A stretch of 51,637 nucleotides of DNA, from positions 1 through 51,637 of the forward strand of contig CAZADS010000033.1 of NCBI GenBank assembly GCA_964483985.1. The letters run 5' to 3'. Below the pieces are notes generated by a model. It was not told the DNA's origin. It ran no database searches and worked only from the letters and a program-made list of their open reading frames with translations. Positions 16,548-25,825 of the stretch are shown in pieces. The translations under genes and the position numbers were made by a program. The first letter of the stretch is position 1; every line of letters begins with the position of its first letter. This DNA is from CAZADS01 sp964483985 (GTDB taxonomy: Bacteria; Pseudomonadota; Alphaproteobacteria; Thalassobaculales; Thalassobaculaceae).

Positions 16548-18569
16548 ATGGACGAACTTGGCCGCTTAGAATTGATTCGTGAATCATTAGTTGCCGTCGT
16601 TAACGAGATGAGGGCCAATGTGATTCGCAGTTCCTATTCTTCGATTATTTATGAAGGACATGACTTTTCTTGTGCGCTAGTCACGGCCGACGGTCGACTA
16701 GTAGCACAAGGCGCATCAGACCACCCAATACACATATTTGCTGTACCCTATTCTACAGCCCACGTCGTGAAAGCTTTTAAAGGTGATATCCACGATGGAG
16801 ATATCTTTCTACACAACGACCCATATACAGGGGGAACTCATCTGAATGATATTTTGATGTTATACCCAGTATTTTACGCCGGCGTATTGGTCATGTTCAC
16901 CGCAACCCGCTGCCATTGGGGTGATGTAGGAGGAATGACGCCCGGTTCACTTTCCGGAAGAGTAACAGAAATCTATCAGGAAGGGTTAAGGATAGAACCA
17001 ACAAGAATTTGTGAACGGGGCAGAATGGATGAAGCCTTTATCAATTTGCTAATAAATAACATGCGTATCCCCCAAGAACGACGAGGGGATTTTAATACAA
17101 TGCTGGGTACTTCAAGAAAAGCTGCCGAACATATTGGACGCCTTTTCGATCGATTTGGTGGCAGCGCATTCTTAAATGCGGTCGAAGAATTAATATGCCG
17201 TTCCGAAGCAGTTACGCGCGATCGGCTTTCTCAGATTCCAGATGGTAAATATTATGCTGAAGGCTATCTCGACAGCGATGGCCATTCCCCAGAACCACTG
17301 TTAGGAAGATTAAAAATTACTGTATTGGGAGATCAATTGATCGCTGATTTTAGCGGAAGTAGTCCGCAAACGAGTGGTCCAACTAACGTGGGCCCAGCCA
17401 TGGCTCTAAACTCAGTCGCCACAGTAGTCAAAAGCTATCTCGATCCACACACCCCTGTAAACCATGGCACGTTCAACCCAATTAAGATTATAAACCCACC
17501 CGGTAGTTTCTTAAATGCAACTCTTCCGGCACCCTGCGGGGGAATGGCTGAGTGCCGGTCGATAATGGTAGCGATGACGGTTTCAGCACTTGGTCAAGCA
17601 TTACCCGAAAAACTCGTTGGGGACCTTAAAGGCGGTGCTAATCATGTCTATATGTCTGGACCCCAGTTAAGAAATTCAAAAGATAAGGCTGGAATTTTCT
17701 TGCTGTACGAATACCCCGCAGGCGGAACCGGCGCAACCAAACACACCGATGGGAGCCATGCTGTTCGAGCATTTATAGAAGGTGACTTCAATGTAGTTCA
17801 GGCGGCCGAGATCGCTGAAATGCAATGCCCCGTTCGCATCGAACAATATGGATTACGCAAAAATTCCTGCGGAGACGGTGAATACCGAGGTGGTTGCGGA
17901 ATGCGAAGAGATGTACGCATTCTGTCAGACCATGCAAGCTTATCCGTGTTAGCAGACCATGCTATTATTCCCCCTTTCGGGGTTGCCGGCGGCCATAGCG
18001 GCTATGCAAACCGTTTTGTAGTCCTACGCGAAGGGCAGATAATCCAACCGTCCCCAGTGCCCGGAAAAGTTGGTGGCTTTGCCCTTATTAAAGATGACAT
18101 CGTACGCATGGAGTCATCAGGCGGCGGCGGGTATGGGGATCCATTAGTCCGCGAGCTTGTTCGAGTAGAGGAAGATGTAGTCAAAGGTTACATCGACGCT
18201 GACCACGCCAGAAAAAGTTATGGAATTGTCTTTAACGCCAAAGGCAAAGTCGATTTACTGGCCACTAAAGTTGAACGTGAGCTTATTGAGCAATCCCGGT
18301 TTATCCTGCCTGTCTACCCATCAGAAAAAGACGAGCTTGATGGTACACGTCGATGCATTACTTTATCGAAGAGTGTCGCTGATCATTTAGGTGTAATAAA
18401 AGGAGACCTTATAGAACTATCAATGGCCTCCGCCGCGGCTTCGCTCCGTGGATGGGTCAACATTCGTGGTACTCAAAATATGGTGAAGCTTGGCCCTTTG
18501 GGTCTAGCAGCCCTAGGCGCGAAATCCGGAGATAAGATTGAGCTCCGAGCGCTGAAAACACCCTCATAA
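16548..18569 (+). CDS. hyuB: Hydantoinase B / oxoprolinase family protein
   Basis: B subunit of the ATP-dependent hydantoinase / 5-oxoprolinase / acetone carboxylase family, 673 residues. Conserved blocks are DPYTGGTHLNDIL, CHWGDVGGMTPGS, GNGDTP-type segments replaced here by LPAPCGGMAECRS, and the C-terminal SSGGGGYGDP. The frame opens at a TTG at 16509; the ATG at 16548 (MDELGRLELIRESLVAVVNEM) matches family N-termini. HyuA follows with a one-base overlap (TAATG), so the two are translationally coupled. Substrate could be a hydantoin, 5-oxoproline or similar cyclic amide, or an N-methyl lactam. Confidence 0.93.
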   Translation: MDELGRLELIRESLVAVVNEMRANVIRSSYSSIIYEGHDFSCALVTADGRLVAQGASDHPIHIFAVPYSTAHVVKAFKGDIHDGDIFLHNDPYTGGTHLNDILMLYPVFYAGVLVMFTATRCHWGDVGGMTPGSLSGRVTEIYQEGLRIEPTRICERGRMDEAFINLLINNMRIPQERRGDFNTMLGTSRKAAEHIGRLFDRFGGSAFLNAVEELICRSEAVTRDRLSQIPDGKYYAEGYLDSDGHSPEPLLGRLKITVLGDQLIADFSGSSPQTSGPTNVGPAMALNSVATVVKSYLDPHTPVNHGTFNPIKIINPPGSFLNATLPAPCGGMAECRSIMVAMTVSALGQALPEKLVGDLKGGANHVYMSGPQLRNSKDKAGIFLLYEYPAGGTGATKHTDGSHAVRAFIEGDFNVVQAAEIAEMQCPVRIEQYGLRKNSCGDGEYRGGCGMRRDVRILSDHASLSVLADHAIIPPFGVAGGHSGYANRFVVLREGQIIQPSPVPGKVGGFALIKDDIVRMESSGGGGYGDPLVRELVRVEEDVVKGYIDADHARKSYGIVFNAKGKVDLLATKVERELIEQSRFILPVYPSEKDELDGTRRCITLSKSVADHLGVIKGDLIELSMASAAASLRGWVNIRGTQNMVKLGPLGLAALGAKSGDKIELRALKTPS

Positions 18570-20602
18570 TGACCAATAAACAATACCTCATTGGCGTGGA
18601 TGTTGGCGGCACGTTTACCGACCTACTGGCCTATCATGAAGAAAAGGGGCAGTTATTAGCCGCTAAGGTACCGTCCTTGCCAGGCGAACAATGGCAGGGA
18701 GTGCTAAATGCCTTGATACAATTAGATATAGATTTCGACGACATTCGGGCCTTTGTTCACGGCACAACGATTGCGACAAATACTCTTCTCCAGCGTCGAG
18801 GTGCTAAAACGGCCATGATTACAACTGAAGGTTTTCGCGACGTTATAGAGATCGGCAAAGGTCGGCGCCTTATAGGAGGCATCTTCGACGCTGCCTGGCA
18901 AAGACCCGAACCTCTGGTGCCTAGAGATCAACGGTATGAGGTACAGGAACGGACAACAGCCACGGGAGAAATATTAACACCAATCGATATATGTTCCTGT
19001 GATGAGATTTTTAAAACCATTCGTAAACAGAATATTGAGGCCATTGCTGTAACATTTTTGAACAGCTATCTTAACTCCAAAAATGAACTGGTATTAGCGG
19101 CTTTTTTACGAGAAAAACTTCCCAAAATTCCAGTAACCGAGTCGGCCACCTTGATTCCCGAACGGGGAGAATTTGAACGCGGTTCCACCGCTGTCCTCAA
19201 TGCTTATCTCACACCCGTCGTGACTTCATATCTTGAAATGCTAGAACAGGAACTATCAAACCGAGGTATCACGGCACCGGTCAATGTGATGGGATCTAAT
19301 GGGGGAGCTATGACGCTAGAGGATGCGGCAAAACGCTGTGCCAGTACTTTTTTATCAGGGCCCGTGGGTGGCGTGGTAGGAGCCGTTCAAGTAGCGGAAG
19401 GATCTAGTGTCCGAGATATGATCACCTTTGATATGGGCGGCACTAGCACTGACGTCGCCCTAGTGCATAGTTTGACACCCAGAATGTCGCATGACAACCA
19501 AATCGACGCATTTCCTCTACGCATGCCACAGCTTGATATTCACACCATTGGTGCTGGGGGAGGGTCTATAATTTGGGTTGGTCCCGACGGTACTCTGCAG
19601 ATTGGCCCGCAAAGTGCAGGTGCCTCACCTGGGCCTGCCTGCTATGGAAAAGGCGGTATCAGGCCAACAATTTCCGACGCCAACCTTCTTTTGGGGCGAC
19701 TGACAATAGATCGACCGCTGGCTGGCGGGCTCACGCTAGACCGCGTGGCCGCAAGTGACGCATTTAGTTCCGTTTCTAGAGCGTTGAAAACAGAAGATCT
19801 TATCGGAATAGCCGACGCGGCATTAACGATTGCTGTAGCAAAAATGGCCGGTGCAGTACGTGAGGTTTCTGTGCACCGTGGTTTCGATCCACGTAATTTC
19901 ACGCTAATCGGTTTTGGCGGTGCTGGGCCCATGCACGGGTTCCTAGTAGCTGAAGAATTGGGTATGTCCGAAATACTAATTCCCCGTCTCCCCGGCCATC
20001 TTTCAGCTCTGGGACAAATGATGGCGGATCTAAGGCGGGATTTTGTTAAGGCCTGGGGTGGGAGTCTTAACGAATCATCTTTAGACAAATTACGACAGGA
20101 GGCCGAAATTCTACGACAAGAAGGCAAAGAAATTTTACGTAGGGAAGGAATACCTTGTGAACGGCACTTGAATGAATTTACCTTGGACATACGATATGAA
20201 GGACAATCCTTTACATTACCAATCCAATGGAATCCAAATGAAAAGAACTTGGAAAGCCTTAGACGAGCATTCGACTCTCGCCATGAAGAGACTTTTGGTT
20301 ATGCGGACTCCTCTAACGATGCTGAGATCGTTAATATCCGGCTTGTAGCCATCGGCTTGATAGATAAACCAAAAATATCTTATACGCCGCCAAAAAAGAC
20401 AGCAATCAAATCAGTACATCGTAAGGTTTGGTTTGATAAATGGGTAGACACCCCGATTTATGACAGAGACTCGCTAGAAATTGGATCCCAATTCCAAGGA
20501 CCTGCTATCATTGAAGAAGCTGGAGGAACCTCGGTTGTGCCAGCTGGTTGGTCAATCAGCATTCATACAAACGGAGAATTGTTCTGTCGACGAAAATATT
20601 AA
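18569..20602 (+). CDS. hyuA: Hydantoinase A / oxoprolinase family ATPase subunit
   Basis: A subunit that binds and hydrolyses ATP to activate the cyclic substrate, 677 residues. The actin-like ATPase motif is GVDVGGTFTDLLAY at the N-terminus. HGTTIATNTLLQRRGAKTAMITTEGFRD, FDMGGTSTDVAL and GFGGAGPMHG are the standard family blocks. The C-terminus ends in the beta-rich SFTLPIQW...GPAIIEEAGGTSVVPAGW region. Order B then A with 1-base overlap. A 120-base gap then leads to a zinc alcohol dehydrogenase on the same strand, which may share the transcript. Confidence 0.94.
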   Translation: MTNKQYLIGVDVGGTFTDLLAYHEEKGQLLAAKVPSLPGEQWQGVLNALIQLDIDFDDIRAFVHGTTIATNTLLQRRGAKTAMITTEGFRDVIEIGKGRRLIGGIFDAAWQRPEPLVPRDQRYEVQERTTATGEILTPIDICSCDEIFKTIRKQNIEAIAVTFLNSYLNSKNELVLAAFLREKLPKIPVTESATLIPERGEFERGSTAVLNAYLTPVVTSYLEMLEQELSNRGITAPVNVMGSNGGAMTLEDAAKRCASTFLSGPVGGVVGAVQVAEGSSVRDMITFDMGGTSTDVALVHSLTPRMSHDNQIDAFPLRMPQLDIHTIGAGGGSIIWVGPDGTLQIGPQSAGASPGPACYGKGGIRPTISDANLLLGRLTIDRPLAGGLTLDRVAASDAFSSVSRALKTEDLIGIADAALTIAVAKMAGAVREVSVHRGFDPRNFTLIGFGGAGPMHGFLVAEELGMSEILIPRLPGHLSALGQMMADLRRDFVKAWGGSLNESSLDKLRQEAEILRQEGKEILRREGIPCERHLNEFTLDIRYEGQSFTLPIQWNPNEKNLESLRRAFDSRHEETFGYADSSNDAEIVNIRLVAIGLIDKPKISYTPPKKTAIKSVHRKVWFDKWVDTPIYDRDSLEIGSQFQGPAIIEEAGGTSVVPAGWSISIHTNGELFCRRKY

Positions 20603-20722
20603 CGCTATTAACTGATGAACCTGCTTGGCTTGTTTAAATGGGAATAATAAGACTGGGTGAATATTTCCGATAAAGATCTCGATTTTCTTCCGTTTTAACC
20701 GTAACTTTGGAGGACAAAAATC

Positions 20723-21757
20723 ATGAAAGCAGCCCTTTTAGAAGCAATCGGACAAATAAATATCGTAGAGACCAAAGCTCCCGAATTACGAAACCCCAGT
20801 GACGTTCTTGTAGAAATAGGGGCGGTTGGCATATGTGGTTCGGAAGTACACGCTTTCAAGGGCAGTCATCCTTTCCGGAAGCCTCCATCTGTAATGGGCC
20901 ATGAGGTCGCGGGACGTATACTTGAAGTTGGTTCCGGCGTCACAGGATTTACCGCCGGAGAGCGAGTATGTATTTACCCTTTTCGAACCTGTGGCAACTG
21001 CAAATGGTGTATCTCGGGAGAGTTCCAGCAATGTGCCGAACGACTTGTATTGGGCGTTCCGGCGTGGCCAGGCGGGTTTGGGGAAGTAATTGCCGCCCCA
21101 CAAAGTGGGCTGCATCGTCTCCCAGACCATGTATCCTTTGTTGAAGGAACATTAGTAGAAACACTGGCTGTTGGCGTCCACGCGGTCGAACGGGGACGTG
21201 TGAAAACGGGTGATTCGGTTGCGGTAATTGGAATGGGCCCGATAGGTTTGGCGATTGCGGCGAGTTCGCGCGTTGCTGGCGCAGAAACCGTTATCGCCGT
21301 GGACGTGCAGCAACACTGTCTTGATGTGGCGACAAATCAACTCGGTGCTACACACGGAGTGCTGGCCAGTAACACTGAAAGGGCGACGGCCACAGCGATC
21401 AAAACCATGACTAACGGCGAAGGTGCTGATATTGTCTTCATGGCAATTGGTTTACCGCATTTAATGGAAGAAGCTCTTGCTGCCGTGGGACGGAATGGAC
21501 GTATTGTTCTCGTGGCTTTTTTTGACGGTCCCCTGACCATTGATGCGTTTGGGATTATTAATCCTGAAATCACAATTTCTGGTAGCACAGGTTACAGTGC
21601 ACCAAATTATAAAAAAGCTCTCGATCTTATCTCTTCGGGCAAAGTGAGAGCCAATGCTATTGTGAGCCACATCCTACCCCTTACTGAGATTAATCGTGGT
21701 TTCGAATTAGCGGATAGCAAGTCTGATAAAGCCATCAAAGTCGTACTGGAAATGTAG
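20723..21757 (+). CDS. Zinc-dependent alcohol dehydrogenase family protein (MDR)
   Basis: Medium-chain dehydrogenase/reductase, 344 residues. The catalytic zinc ligands are in ICGSEVH and GHEVAGR. The structural zinc has four cysteines in CGNCKWCISGEFQQC. The NAD(P)-binding fold is VIGMGPIGLAIAASSRVAG. It resembles sorbitol, threonine or galactitol dehydrogenases. A GGAGG 8-9 bases before the ATG gives a strong start. It lies downstream of hyuA and is convergent with the LLM flavin enzyme, separated by 13 bases. Confidence 0.9.
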   Translation: MKAALLEAIGQINIVETKAPELRNPSDVLVEIGAVGICGSEVHAFKGSHPFRKPPSVMGHEVAGRILEVGSGVTGFTAGERVCIYPFRTCGNCKWCISGEFQQCAERLVLGVPAWPGGFGEVIAAPQSGLHRLPDHVSFVEGTLVETLAVGVHAVERGRVKTGDSVAVIGMGPIGLAIAASSRVAGAETVIAVDVQQHCLDVATNQLGATHGVLASNTERATATAIKTMTNGEGADIVFMAIGLPHLMEEALAAVGRNGRIVLVAFFDGPLTIDAFGIINPEITISGSTGYSAPNYKKALDLISSGKVRANAIVSHILPLTEINRGFELADSKSDKAIKVVLEM

Positions 21758-21770
21758 CCACCCAAAAAAT

Positions 21771-22847
21771 CTAGGATGGCAATTTAGGCACCACGTCTGA
21801 TATAAGTCGTTCCATCGATTCCCGCCATGGACCGCTGGGCTCCCATTCATGTCCCATCGCAAGCAATACTCCAAATCCCCCAACATCATCATATAGACAA
21901 TTTAATTTCTCAGACACCGTTTCAGGACTACCTACTACCCAGATATTATCGACGAGATACTCCGTGGTGACATCAGCATCGGGCATGTCCGGGTCAATTT
22001 TCAAAAGGTTGAGCATCCCTAATCGGGATAGTAATGGATGAAAATACTGCTCGTAGTCTCGAGCCAATACGCCTTCCAAGGCCTCTTTTCGCGCCTGTTT
22101 ATTCGTATCAGCTATATATATCTCTCTTGCAATTCTCCAGTTATTTGGATCACACGGTACACCTGTTGAATCGGCTCCTTCCTTAACAGCTTCCCAATGT
22201 GTAGAGAGAATACGGGATGGTACGAAATTGATGCTAAGCGGCAACCATCCACGTTTTCCTGCAAGTATTAACGTGTCGGATTTTGGGCTAACCCCTGCGA
22301 CCCCTATCGGTGGGTGTGGTTTTTGATACGGCGAAAGATGAAACCGAAGCCCAATTTCGTCATTCGGCTTAGGCACGTTAAAATGCCAATATTCATGATC
22401 ATAACGGCCAGGACGTGGATCGTCCCAAAGTTGTAAGACAGTGTCAATAGCATCGTAAGTCATGCCGCGGTGGGCACCAGTTGCGGGATCGAAACCAAAA
22501 ACCTCAAAATCTCCTGGGAACCCCCCAGAACCAACACCCCAATGCAATCGGCCGCGCGCCATATGGTCTAACTGTGCTATCCGATGCGCAAGAACAAAAG
22601 GGTTGTGATTGGGCATACATGTCACACCGGTACCAAGCACTATTTTACTTGTCATAGCCAATGCCTTAGCAATAAAGAGATCTGGAGCAGGGATGTTTTC
22701 CCAAACCGTAGTAAAATGCTCCCCAATCCAAGCTTCGGCATACCCGAGGTCGTCCAAGGCTACCATCTGAGCCAAATCATCCTCAAGTGTCTGCGTGATG
22801 CTTGCTCCCGGAGGATGCAAAGGCATCGTAAAATAACCCAATTTCAT
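21771..22847 (-). CDS. LLM-class flavin-dependent oxidoreductase
   Basis: Luciferase-like monooxygenase with the bacterial-luciferase TIM barrel, 358 residues. MKLGYFTMPLHPP, DDLGYAEAWIGEHFTTVWENIPAPDLFIA and RGRLHWGVGSGGFPGDFEVFG are characteristic of the limonene-monooxygenase / alkanal-monooxygenase-like subgroup. These enzymes use reduced FMN supplied by a separate reductase, and none is visible here. The gene follows the SDR on the same strand, separated by a hairpin (22868-22902). The substrate is not deducible. Confidence 0.9.
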   Translation of the reverse strand: MKLGYFTMPLHPPGASITQTLEDDLAQMVALDDLGYAEAWIGEHFTTVWENIPAPDLFIAKALAMTSKIVLGTGVTCMPNHNPFVLAHRIAQLDHMARGRLHWGVGSGGFPGDFEVFGFDPATGAHRGMTYDAIDTVLQLWDDPRPGRYDHEYWHFNVPKPNDEIGLRFHLSPYQKPHPPIGVAGVSPKSDTLILAGKRGWLPLSINFVPSRILSTHWEAVKEGADSTGVPCDPNNWRIAREIYIADTNKQARKEALEGVLARDYEQYFHPLLSRLGMLNLLKIDPDMPDADVTTEYLVDNIWVVGSPETVSEKLNCLYDDVGGFGVLLAMGHEWEPSGPWRESMERLISDVVPKLPS

Positions 22848-22867
22848 GGGATCCCCTTTTTGTAAGA

Positions 22868-22902
22868 GTTTTAGGGCCTAGAACACTTTCTAGACCTAAA
22901 AC
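22868..22902. terminator. Strong hairpin between the SDR and LLM genes
   Basis: GTTTTAGG (22868-22875) pairs with CCTAAAAC (22895-22902), and CTAGAA (22878-22883) pairs with TTCTAG (22888-22893). The loop is CACT, and a small internal loop (GC against A) interrupts the stem. That makes about 14 base pairs. It begins five bases after the SDR stop and ends about 20 bases before the LLM start. No T-run follows on either strand, so it may instead slow processing or set differential expression within a two-gene transcript. Confidence 0.5.
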
Positions 22903-22906
22903 TAAT

Positions 22907-23677
22907 CTAAATACTCAAGAAACCGCCATCAACCATTAAAATTCCCCCCGTTACATAAGCTGAAAGATCAGAAGCTAGAAACACGGCCGGCCCAACGATA
23001 TCTTCAGGTTTTCCGGCCCGGTTTAATGGTGTGTGATCCATTACCATCTTTAACATATCAGGATTTCCTTCACGTGCTGCTTTGTTTAATGGTGTTTCGA
23101 TCAAACCCGGACCAATGGCGTTTACACGGACACCGTCGGGGCCGAGTTCTGCAGCCAGTGCCTTTGTAAAACCGAGTACTCCGTGTTTAGACGTAGTGTA
23201 GGCTGCGGAATTAGGCCACCGAACATGAACAACTGATTGAATGGATCCAATATTTACAATTCGACCCACTGTCGCCCTCAACTGACCAAGAAACGCTTGG
23301 GTTATATTGAAAACACCTTTCACATTGACGTCAAGAATATCGTCCCAATCCTTTGCTACATCGATTGTCTCTCCAGTGATCGGTGTGCGCCGGTTTATTC
23401 CGGCATTATTGACCAAGATTGAGGCCCTACCTAATTCATTGGAAACTATTTTAGCGGCACGAGCACACGAAGGACGATCAATGACATTCGCTTCTATGCT
23501 GATTGCTTTGACCCCGAATTCCGCTATTTCGCTAGCGGTTTTTAAGCCCGCATTCACGTTGGTATCCAGTATCGCCACACTTGCCCCCTGTTCGGCGTAA
23601 CCGAGTGCAATTGCTTTCCCAATTCCCGATCCCGACCCAGTAACGACTGCTATGTGCCCATCCAACAGTTTGCTCAT
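22907..23677 (-). CDS. SDR-family NAD(P)-dependent oxidoreductase
   Basis: Classical short-chain dehydrogenase/reductase, 256 residues. The cofactor motif is TGSGSGIGKAIALGYAEQGA, followed by NNAGI, the catalytic Ser in NIGSIQSVVHV and the YxxxK pair in AAYTTSKHGVLGF. The acidic residue in ILDTN after the second strand suggests NAD preference. It resembles 3-oxoacyl-ACP or gluconate 5-dehydrogenases. It lies upstream of the LLM gene and divergent from the 95-residue protein gene. Confidence 0.93.
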   Translation of the reverse strand: MSKLLDGHIAVVTGSGSGIGKAIALGYAEQGASVAILDTNVNAGLKTASEIAEFGVKAISIEANVIDRPSCARAAKIVSNELGRASILVNNAGINRRTPITGETIDVAKDWDDILDVNVKGVFNITQAFLGQLRATVGRIVNIGSIQSVVHVRWPNSAAYTTSKHGVLGFTKALAAELGPDGVRVNAIGPGLIETPLNKAAREGNPDMLKMVMDHTPLNRAGKPEDIVGPAVFLASDLSAYVTGGILMVDGGFLSI

Positions 23678-23802
23678 TTTCTTTTACCTTTCGGTTTGCC
23701 AAAATCTCAATTTAATAAGTTATAGTAAGGTTGGTCCTCAAAAGTATTTTTGTGCTATACATTGTCGGAGCCTAGGAAAAAAATCAGTATGAAAGCAATT
23801 CC

Positions 23803-24090
23803 ATGACTGAAGAAGAATTCAAATTATCATTAGAAGACGAACTTCCACCGCCAAAGATTAATACTGCTTTGACAGCCCTTTGGTGGCAAAAAAAAGGAGA
23901 TTGGGACAAAGCTCATACAGTCGTCCAATCAGGCTCTAGTATGGACGCTGCCTGGGTACATGCCTTGTTACATCGGGAAGAAGGAGATCTTTCAAATGCC
24001 AATTACTGGTATAGACGTGCCAAGCAAAACCCCTCCACAGAGAGTGTCTTAGATGAAGGGGACATTATCCTTACCAATTTGATTTCTTAA
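23803..24090 (+). CDS. Conserved small protein with a WW/AH/HR-type motif
   Basis: 95 residues. It resembles a widespread uncharacterised family built on ALWWQKKGDWDKAHTVVQ ... DAAWVHALLHREEGDLSNANYWYRRA. The pattern looks like one or two degenerate TPR-like helix pairs rich in Trp and His. No signal peptide or membrane span is seen. The ATG follows a tiny overlapping ORF (MKAIP) at 23789 that ends inside it. It is convergent with the small ferredoxin-fold gene that ends four bases later. Function is unknown. Confidence 0.75.
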   Translation: MTEEEFKLSLEDELPPPKINTALTALWWQKKGDWDKAHTVVQSGSSMDAAWVHALLHREEGDLSNANYWYRRAKQNPSTESVLDEGDIILTNLIS

Positions 24091-24094
24091 CCAT

Positions 24095-24403
24095 TTATTG
24101 AATTATTTGGTTTATATCCAGCAGCTCCCTCGTTCGTGTGACAAGACCTTCCCAATTTCGGTCGAACTCTTTAATCAAATCATTTATATAGTTGGACGAC
24201 ATCGCTTTCTCCGCTACGTCTAAATTTGAAAATTCATATAAAGCAATGTGGGTATTGGGTTCCATTTTGCTCCAACCTCTTCTAGCACTTATGGCATCAA
24301 ACGCCTTTTGAGCATCAGGGAGGTGTTCTTTTTCATACCAATTGTCGAATGTTTTACGCACAGTGGGATCAACTTTTGCTCTAACTATTAAATACGTAGT
24401 CAT
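24095..24403 (-). CDS. Small dimeric alpha-beta-barrel-type protein
   Basis: 102 residues beginning TTYLIVRAKVDPTVRKTFDNWYEKEHLPDA, a pattern common to EthD / DUF4286-like ferredoxin-fold proteins. The WYxxEHLP stretch and the HIALYEFSNLDVAEKAMSS middle support this. Such proteins act as small monooxygenases, isomerases or ligand-binding helpers in catabolic clusters. It is divergent from the cysteine synthase gene; the 24404-24585 gap has a direct repeat GAAACAT at 24528 and 24538. Confidence 0.6.
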   Translation of the reverse strand: MTTYLIVRAKVDPTVRKTFDNWYEKEHLPDAQKAFDAISARRGWSKMEPNTHIALYEFSNLDVAEKAMSSNYINDLIKEFDRNWEGLVTRTRELLDINQIIQ

Positions 24404-24585
24404 TTATTTTGTCCTTATGGCAGCCAAAAAAGATTTTATATCCTGCAACTCAAAATTCATCTCGAGCTCTTGAGAGTCAATTTTCATTAAATCTTTCGGA
24501 ACTCAATTAAAGTAGCTATCATTTTTTGAAACATGTCGAAACATATTGTTAGAATTTAATCATTATCATGGACACGGAGTTGATT

Positions 24586-25671
24586 ATGGGGAATCGTCAG
24601 GGGCGCACCACAAACGGACGTCAACGTCTTTATGGCTCGGTAGTTGATACTATTGGAGATACTCCGTGCATTAGAGTAAACCGATTAGCGCCTGAGGGGG
24701 TAGATCTGTATGTAAAATCTGAATTCTTCAACCCAGCAGGTTCTGTGAAAGACCGATTGGCCATCAGCATAATTGAAGAAGCGGAGCAAAGAGGCGATCT
24801 AAAACCAGGACAGACGGTTATCGAGGCGACCAGCGGAAATACTGGAATTGGACTAGCAATGGTGTGCGCTGCTAAAGGCTATCCACTAGTAATTACTATG
24901 GCTGACAGCTTTTCAATCGAACGAAGAAAGTTGATGAGGTTTCTAGGAGCAAAAGTTGTTCTGACGCCCCGAGCTGAAAAAGGATTTGGTATGTATTACA
25001 AGGCCAAGGAATTGTCGGAAGCCAACGGTTGGTTTTTAGCAAGCCAGTTTGAAACTCCGGATAATGCTAATATTCACGAAAATACTACCGCCAGAGAAAT
25101 TTTAGCTGATTTCCGTGATTCGAAATTAGATTATTTTGTCAGCGGCTATGGCACAGGCGGAACTATCACGGGTGTTTCCCGCGTGTTGCGGGTAGAGAGT
25201 CCTCAAACAAAAATCATCCTTACCGAGCCCGCAAATGCCCAACTAGTGGGTAGTGGGCATCCCCAAGAGCGTACGGAGGCTGGAGAGCCATCACTAAGTC
25301 ACACGGCCTGGGAGCCACACCCTATTCAGGGCTGGACGCCAGATTTTATCCCGCTTGTTTTACAAGAAGCACTTGACAGGAAATTTTACGATCAACTGAT
25401 TCCAGTATCTGGTCCGGAAGGAATCGAGTGGGCACGCAAGCTTGCCCGTGATGAAGGTATTTTCACCGGCGTTTCAGGAGGCTCGACGTTTGCGATTGCA
25501 ATTCAGATTGCTAAAGAGGCGCCAAAGGGAGCAACTATTCTTTGCATGCTACCAGATACCGGCGAGCGATATCTCTCTTCTCCGCTGTTTGAAGGAATTG
25601 AGGAAGAAATGTCTGACGAAGAAATCTCTTTATCCCTTTCTACTCCTGGGTACCAATTACCCAGCGAATGA
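24586..25671 (+). CDS. cysK: Cysteine synthase A (O-acetylserine sulfhydrylase family)
   Basis: Fold-type II PLP enzyme, 361 residues, longer than E. coli CysK and matching an alphaproteobacterial subgroup with a C-terminal extension. The PLP lysine is in NPAGSVKDRL, the phosphate loop is TSGNTGIGLA, and GYGTGGTITG and FTGVSGGSTF are conserved. An ATG at 24568 is in frame, but GGAG sits seven bases before the ATG at 24586, which is preferred. It stands alone between two small catabolic-type genes; cystathionine-beta-synthase-like activity is an alternative. Confidence 0.9.
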   Translation: MGNRQGRTTNGRQRLYGSVVDTIGDTPCIRVNRLAPEGVDLYVKSEFFNPAGSVKDRLAISIIEEAEQRGDLKPGQTVIEATSGNTGIGLAMVCAAKGYPLVITMADSFSIERRKLMRFLGAKVVLTPRAEKGFGMYYKAKELSEANGWFLASQFETPDNANIHENTTAREILADFRDSKLDYFVSGYGTGGTITGVSRVLRVESPQTKIILTEPANAQLVGSGHPQERTEAGEPSLSHTAWEPHPIQGWTPDFIPLVLQEALDRKFYDQLIPVSGPEGIEWARKLARDEGIFTGVSGGSTFAIAIQIAKEAPKGATILCMLPDTGERYLSSPLFEGIEEEMSDEEISLSLSTPGYQLPSE

Positions 25672-25692
25672 TCAAATATAGATTTCAATTAA

Positions 25693-25721
25693 GCCTATTA
25701 TACAAAACCTGAATTATAGGC
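25693..25721. terminator. Imperfect hairpin between convergent cysK and GYD genes
   Basis: GCCTAT-T-AT (25693-25701) pairs with AT-T-ATAGGC (25713-25721), with one T-T mismatch and an 11-base loop. It lies 22 bases after the cysK stop. No long T-run follows, so it would be a weak terminator. The remaining stretch to 25825 shows nothing else. Confidence 0.35.
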
Positions 25722-25825
25722 GAAGGCAGAACTTTATCTTTAAGTAATGGCTCCGCCGTCGCCATATAAAACATTTGTTTGACCCCAAACGAAAAAGAGA
25801 ATGTTTTTCAACACCTCGAGAATAT

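Noticed and set aside
24528..24544. Direct repeat GAAACAT twice, spaced ten bases, before cysK
   Set aside because: Only two short AT-rich copies; too weak to call a binding site, and no CRISPR-like spacing or further copies.
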